In this document: one piece after another, positions 57,223-64,000 of the stretch | Layout of the letters: the number at the start of each line of letters is the position of its first letter | Position numbering within the stretch: the stretch's first letter is position 1 | DNA from: Gymnopilus junonius | Taxonomy: Eukaryota; Basidiomycota; Agaricomycetes; Agaricales; Galerinaceae | DNA length: 64,000 bases | Direction of reading: 5' to 3' | NCBI GenBank assembly: GCA_015501075.1 | Contig: JADNYJ010000024.1 | Coordinates: 277,380-341,379, forward strand | Notes under the pieces: model-generated | Told to the model about the DNA's origin: nothing | Database searches by the model: none | Seen by the model: only the letters and a program-made list of their open reading frames with translations | Position numbers and translations under genes: made by a program

Positions 57223-59447
57223 CTACTCGTCGGCTTGACCAGCTGTGATGACATCGTCTGGAAATCGATAAAGTCAGGTAACAACTGAGAATAAGATAAA
57301 TGTTAAACATACCAATTTTGAGTACAGCGCGCACAAGCTGTTTGAAAGAGGGTTGTTCAGAACCAAGTTTAAAAAGTAGAATATCAAGCAACGCACTTGT
57401 GTGGCAAGCAAATACTGTTGTCTCTTCGAGATCAAAGGATCATAAACGAGTTGCTTCTTCATGTCTATGAATCACTCAAGTGAGATGTGTTCTTACCCTC
57501 AAAAAGGTAACAACTGACCGTTCTCGCCCCTGCCGTTGCAATCGATTCCGAGCCGTGGGTTGTTCTCATTCACTTGTCGGCTGCGAACGTCAGTGAGAGT
57601 CTCAATGGGAGACAAGCCACTGTTTTCAGCCAACGCCAGAGGAATAGCATCTAGTGCTGATGCGAAGGCGCGCATGGCATATTGTTCAATTGAAGGGATC
57701 TGTGAGTGAAATGTGAAATGCCGAAACACACATAAAAAGTATCAAAGCGAACCTCATCTGCGGCTTTTGAAACAGCAATAGCACAGCTGATATCTGCAGA
57801 GCCACCTCCGTATACTACCCGGTTGTCGACAACGAGGTTGCGTACAGCACAAAGGGCATCGTGTAATGCTCGTTTAGCTTCGTCCACGATCTATAGCCAG
57901 AGGGATAGATGAGAATAGAATGTAAACATAGATACTTTATAACTTACCATCTTGTTGCTTCCTCTCACGAAGATGGTCACAGCTCTTGTGTTCGCGCATT
58001 CCTCAATGACGAGCATCTTGTCGCGAGTTGTTCCAAACGAAATTTCTCGCACAATTCCAGCTTTGCCGAGCTTCTCTGGCGAGAGATCTTCAAATCGAGG
58101 GACAATCCTTCCATGCGTGGCAATAGCGATCAGCTTTTCAGAAAGGTTCGTCAGCATCTCAAGACATAGTTTAAACGTCAAGATACATACCTCAATCTCT
58201 GGACCGCCAACCCATCGGACAGCAGGAAGGTCATTTTGCATTAACAAATGGTTCGCCTCGTCATCGAAGCCCCATTGGCAGATAACCAAGTTTGCACCGG
58301 TATCCTTCACCATCTGAATCATATCAGCAAACTTCTCCTTCTCGTACTCTCTCAATTTATTGTACTCTTCCACACTGGTAATGTCAAGTTTATGCTTGGT
58401 CTTGGGGCGAGGAGGTTCAAATGGGCATGTGAGAATTGCGATCTTGGCGTCCCTGACGGTGCGTGGCATTTGGGGATGGGACATATCCTTGTCAATGAGC
58501 ACTCCTCGAATAAGTTTCGTGTCGGCCAACGAGCCCCCAACTTTCCCGTCAACTTTGATCAAATCGAAGGGGACATCGCGACGTTCTAGGTCAGCAACAG
58601 CCAAGACGGCATCCACGGCTATTTGAGCAAATTGCGTGTGCTCCTTTGAGACACTGAAAAGAACTGTTTAATTGTGATATGGATGAAGAAGAGAGCGGAA
58701 CAAACATCTTGCTGCCCAAGCTTGTCTTTGCACATTTGAGCAGGTTTCCGGTATCCTCTAAAGTGTAGTCAACGCGGTCAGAAATCCGATCGAGTTGTTC
58801 CACGGCCACTGCGCATGCACGATCGAAACCATCCGCGATACGGATAGGATGGATTCCGCGGTCGAGCAGAGCTTCACTTTGTTCCAAAAGGGCACCAGCA
58901 AGGACTTAACTTTATAGTAAGATAACTGTTATGATAATAAAGTTGCTGCAGCGTACCAACGACACCAGTTGTTCCATCACCGATTTCATCGTCCTGACTT
59001 TTTGATAGTTGGACAAGGAGCTTAGCAATTTGGTGTTCAACCTCCATCTGCCCTAATATCGTCGCCCCGTCGTTGGTCACAGTGATCTCACCGTCGGGAG
59101 AGATCATAATTTTGTCCAGACCTATAATCCAGATATTAACCACAGACTGGTTTCATGCAAATATTGGCGCACCCCGAGGGCCCAGAGATGTTCGAATGAT
59201 ATTAGCGACAGTCCTAGCAGCAAGAATATGTGACTGCAGACATTATTAAGAAAAGCGCCCAGTCCTAAAGAATAAGCCGCACCTTGATGGCCTCTACTCC
59301 ATGTGTTCTCGTTTTCTTTGCCTGTTCGCGCAGGATGATGAACGGCCTTCCGTACTGCAAGATGATGAGCCGAAAAGTTTACTAGATAATGGATACAACA
59401 CGCACTTCATCAGTGGTATACACGGCAGAGTTTGGATCTACGTTCAT
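57223..59447 (-). CDS. CCT5: T-complex protein 1 subunit epsilon (CCT5)
   Basis: The start at 59447 gives [14 protein letters not shown], and the next exon gives [20 protein letters not shown]. Group II chaperonin blocks follow in order: [131 protein letters not shown] and [20 protein letters not shown]. The end is [12 protein letters not shown] and TAG at 57223. GDGTT and the GGG block form the ATP site; [18 protein letters not shown] is typical of the epsilon subunit. Known role: one of eight subunits of the cytosolic TRiC ring that folds actin, tubulin and WD-repeat proteins. Many introns, all in frame. It shares a 188-bp promoter region with PP2A. Confidence 0.93.
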
Positions 59448-59635
59448 GGCTGTTTTATAAGAAAAGAGATATGACTTGTCTGAGGACGCGTCTTTGAATA
59501 ATCTGCACAGGGCAGTGATGTGACCGTGACTTTCGTGATTGACCAAGCACGGCGCTATCATCACTCCACCGAACTCTCTTCCAAACAATCATCATCTTTT
59601 TCATCTTGTGAAACTCTAGAGACTCTTTTGCGTGT
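59448..59635. promoter_or_regulatory. 188-bp divergent promoter of CCT5 and PP2A catalytic subunit
   Basis: Two head-to-head housekeeping genes leave only this segment for both promoters. It contains TGACCGTGAC and GTGATTGACC stretches but no clear TATA box. Confidence 0.5.
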
Positions 59636-61074
<1,439 letters not shown>

Positions 61075-61364
61075 TTAAACGACATTTCACGTTCTCTTTT
61101 AATAACGTACATATTTTTAACGTGTACAACTCTTATTTGAAGACAAGCCAAGACATATACCTTTCACTCATTCCTGCATGGACACGGACGATGATAGCAT
61201 CATATCTTGCTGAATCTGTAATTTGACTATGCCTCCTATCAATTTCCTTTCATCATAGATTTTCCTCAGGTGGAAGGAGCTTGAATGAGTGATCATTTCT
61301 GGTATAAGTCGACAGTCCGTCATAGTTTATGCTCTTGCTAAGAAAGGTATAGAGTATACAAGAA
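61075..61364. other. 3' flank of PP2A
   Basis: Probably the 3' UTR of PP2A and the convergent end of the SDR fragment. No gene seen. Confidence 0.35.
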
Positions 61365-62045
61365 TTATTTTACTGGTGTATCGACAGTAGTTGCCTGCAT
61401 CGAGTGTTCCCACACGGCCTTCTGCGCATCCTTGGTTTTTGGAAAATTCTTCATTCCAATGTCATCTCCTTTGTTACTGCGCCGATTTAAACCTCCCTCA
61501 CCATCAAACAAAGCGAAAAGCAACCATTGTGCACACTCTTCTGGCGTCACCGTAATCAGCCAAATGAAAGGGCAGAAAAGGAACATGAAAAATCTGGCCA
61601 AAGGGTTTGTGAAAACCAACATCCCTGTATCGACGTTGCCAGGATAAATATGGGTGAACGCAATGTTTGGTTCTCTTCGGGCAAATTCCTGACAGCTCCG
61701 ATTAACAGACGAAGTAGAGTAAACCGCAGAAAACAGAACTCACTGAGACCATGAGAAGGTTATAGCAAATACTTTGCCACATGGCTTTCCATCCCCCGTA
61801 GTTTTTCTTGAGACCCAGGTTGTCAATAATGACTTCTGGACCCATACCAACTCCAATAAGAGTCAGAACACCAGCTGGCTCTCCGAAGTCCTTTGCCTTG
61901 TGCAACAATGGAAGGAGGTCATTGGTAAGAACAAATTGAGCATAATACCTCAAAGCCACTTCCTGTCGATACCCTCTTCCATCTCTTGCCTGCCGTGCAG
62001 CCCAAACACCCCTGCACTGTGCACAATATAGTCAATTACAAGCAA
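61365..62045 (-). pseudogene. Short-chain dehydrogenase/reductase, 5'-truncated
   Basis: Readable homology starts near 62045 with DYIVHSAGVFGLHGRQ. After a one-base shift it continues RYYAQFVLTNDLLPLL, GVLTLIGVGMGPEV, LGLKKNYGGWKA and YNLLMVS. An intron (GTGAGT...TGTCAG) leads to EFARREPNIAFTHIYPGNVD and VTPEECAQWLLFALFDG, ending VDTPVK at 61365. The HSAG block, the Tyr/Lys-type region and the PG block are those of the SDR family as seen in fungal NAD(P)-binding proteins. The N-terminal Rossmann half (TGxxxGxG) is absent upstream, where transposon-like sequence begins. The truncation and the shift make activity unlikely. Confidence 0.65.
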
Positions 62046-62852
62046 TTTACTACAGTTCTTACTACTATAATTAATCTATTTAATCATATTTTCAACTCTT
62101 TTAGTTGGGACTGCTACACAATCATTATCAATATCAATTTTTTTACCAAGGAAGTCCATAATGACAGTTTTGCCATCATCATTTATATCAGAGGAAACCA
62201 CAACCAGACTACCAATCTCCTCAAGAATGTTGCATATTCCATAGACAGTAAATACATCTCCTTGTGTAGATGGTAATCCACTCATCTGTGGGAGCAAAAT
62301 ACTTTGACTTCCACTGATAGTGTTATATATGCGCCTCCAACCAACTCCGATCTCTGACTATATGAACTCCAACCTCATGATCTCCTTGAAATACTACAAG
62401 TCCCGGAACACATAGACACTTAGATTACACATAGCTAGACAACCCCGAGTAGTGCAGAATAACTTACATGTCTGCCTGCTCACTAGTACATGTACAGTCT
62501 CTGCTTAGTTTCCTCCATAGTATAAAAACCTTAGAACTATTATTAGATACCTTAGTTTGTATATTGTTTGTTAATCAATCCATGCTCTCTACTCCACTCT
62601 CTCATTCCAATCTGACTCCGAAATTTGAGATAACGTCCAGACAATAGAGTGCAACACATACGTTGAAGCTGAAGTCTCAACCCTATGTCTACACATGTTT
62701 ACGCTAAGACCAACTCCAACACCAATGTACTCCGACATAGCTCTGATGTGGATCCCCTCTGCCTTTCCTTCATTTAGACCATCGAGAACTTAACAGTATA
62801 TATGAACTCATACTGCTTCTGGACTCCCAACCATGGCCACTACAACATCCCA
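62046..62852. other. Unrecognised stretch between the SDR fragment and the copia LTR
   Basis: A minus-strand frame (62076-62297; VYGICNILEEIGSLVV and DINDDGKTVIMDFLG) looks like real coding sequence of a protein I cannot name. It is interrupted on both sides. The remainder is AT-rich, with no gene. Confidence 0.35.
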
Positions 62853-63279
62853 TGTTGACATGATAAGTGTCCATGTGACTACACCACATGACTCACATGA
62901 CACGCATGATCAGATGTGTCTATATGCGACTAGATCCAGCGACAACATAGTATCACAGTCATCTTATATGACTAAAACATGTGATCACTTAGTGAGCATA
63001 TTACTCATCTTATGAGTAGATATTAGTAATTACATAGTAATTAGCTGAGTAATTGCCTTATGTATTACTCATACATAGTTAGTCACTGCATGTCCTGTAG
63101 GTATATAAGGATGCTCTAAACAGTGTCCTAATACAAGTCATTTGTACTTCTGTAGTAGCCTAAGTAGTCACCTTAGCACTAGCCTCTTACAACCCAGGTA
63201 AGATAGTAGTTACAACGATACTATGCAGAGCGCATTGTACTTACAGTGGTTTACCGCTGTATGTACCACTTGCTGCTCA
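62853..63279 (+). repeat. 5' LTR of the copia element
   Basis: Starts TGTTGACATGATAAG and ends TGCTGCTCA, i.e. TG...CA, 427 bp, with a TATA-like GTATATAAGG at 63,101. The end is set by the primer-binding site that follows. The partner LTR is not in the window. Confidence 0.65.
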
Positions 63280-63282
63280 ATA

Positions 63283-63295
63283 GGTTATGGGCCCC
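63283..63295 (+). other. Primer-binding site (initiator Met tRNA type)
   Basis: GGTTATGGGCCCC lies 3 bases after the LTR. It resembles, from memory, the copia primer site that pairs with an internal part of initiator methionine tRNA. Confidence 0.6.
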
Positions 63296-63308
63296 GATAG
63301 CAAAGCAT

Positions 63309-63520
63309 GCTGTTCGCCATTGGCAGAACCTGCTTGACATTGAGTTCACCCTAGGGCAGAACCTGTCCAGCATTGTTCACCATTGTGCAGAACCTGCTTA
63401 GCATCAGTCTGTAGCTTACTTCTACCTGGGAAGATAGTTCGCCGTCAGGCAGAACATCGACCACAGCTGTTCATCGCAAGACAGAATGCTCTCCCACAAT
63501 TGTTTGCTACCATGCACAAC
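63309..63520 (+). repeat. Imperfect tandem repeats in the copia leader
   Basis: Five or six units share GTTCRCC, then a short spacer, then GCAGAACCTG, spaced about 30-60 bases apart between the primer site and gag. Confidence 0.55.
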
Positions 63521-63714
63521 ATTGTATAGGGCCTTGTCATGTGGGCCTGGACATCTGTCACTGTCTGGACAAATTGCCCTTAAGGGGTTAATTCCATGTC
63601 TGGCGCAGGTATTTTTAGCAGTGCTTTCCTTTTTTAGCATGCTTTCTTACACACCTGTCACTGATACAACCCAGTCTTTTCTTAACAGAAATTCCAACTC
63701 CAAACAACTCAACA

Positions 63715-64000
63715 ATGTCTTCCATCAAGAACACCACTTCTATCTCCTTCACCGCCTCTGACCTTCCTAAATTCGATGGTCATCACTACTGCCAATGGGC
63801 ATCAAAGATGGAGGCCGTCATCCTCCATATGGATGTTAAAGCTGTCCTTGAAGGAACCCTTACACCTCCTCTGGAGCAAGCAATTAGGGAACCCGCATTT
63901 CCCACTGGCACTCGTGCCACTGACACCACTCCTGCCATGTCGCACCTTCCCAGGGTGATATCATCCTGTACAATGCCTGCTTCTCTCAATGGACTGCCAC
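63715..64000 (+). CDS. copia gag, N-terminal part, cut by the window edge
   Basis: The start at 63715 gives MSSIKNTTSISFTASDLPKF, then DGHHYCQWASKMEAVILHMD and VKAVLEGTLTPP. LPKFDG-x-x-Y-x-x-W is the usual opening of Ty1/copia gag. Near 63,945 the homology moves to another frame (QGDIILYNACFSQWTA), so the copy carries at least one shift. Confidence 0.65.
   Translation, partial: MSSIKNTTSISFTASDLPKFDGHHYCQWASKMEAVILHMDVKAVLEGTLTPPLEQAIREPAFPTGTRATDTTPAMSHLPRVISSCTMPASLNGLP

Larger units (their letters stand above)
62853..64000 (+). mobile_element. Ty1/copia LTR retrotransposon, 5' part, running off the right edge
   Basis: The LTR (62853-63279) is followed by a tRNA primer site, a repeat-bearing leader and a copia-type gag start. 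The 3' end lies outside the window. Confidence 0.75.

Overview
The window comes from the nuclear genome of a filamentous basidiomycete, very probably an Agaricomycete. The evidence is: intron-dense genes with 40-70 bp GT-AG introns; a GH5 endoglucanase with a fungal CBM1; fungal Srs2, Med19 and Ncs2 homologues; and Ty3/gypsy, Ty1/copia, hAT-like and CACTA-like elements typical of mushroom genomes. I had no tools, so family names rest on motifs and on memory of the families. Exon joins are read by eye.

1-25 kb is mostly gene space. It holds a truncated membrane-anchored metallophosphoesterase, a decayed kinase-like pseudogene, a gamma-glutamylcyclotransferase-like gene with a broken frame, and the tRNA thiolation gene CTU2/NCS2 in divergent orientation. 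Next come a vacuolar Ca2+/H+ exchanger (VCX1/CAX), an SRS2-type UvrD helicase with a double MluI cell-cycle box upstream, an Hsp20-like chaperone gene, an orphan basic protein, Mediator subunit MED19 and an MFS transporter.

26-43.8 kb is an AT-richer transposon island. A TA-flanked terminal-inverted-repeat element carries a transposon gene that was interrupted by a 642-bp CACTA-like MITE. An 8.7-kb Ty3/gypsy chromovirus has 5-bp target duplications. Its pol is split by a 2.7-kb insertion that itself contains a hAT-like MITE. hAT transposase debris follows.

43.9-61 kb is again gene space: a secreted GH5_5 cellulase with CBM1, a 1-kb hAT element carrying an ORF, a conserved 131-residue fungal protein, and a tandem pair of double-domain cyanovirin-N-homology (CVNH) lectin-like genes. 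CCT5 and the PP2A catalytic subunit lie head to head, only 188 bp apart. Beyond 61 kb are a 5'-truncated SDR gene and the start of a Ty1/copia element that runs off the right edge.

The genes form no single pathway. The most interesting points are nested insertions that can be resolved to the base, micro-exons of 8 and 11 nt, a PP2A stop codon that exists only after splicing, a GC-AG intron, the MCB palindrome upstream of SRS2, the CVNH duplication, and a gene-bearing hAT element. I saw no tRNA, rRNA or CRISPR.
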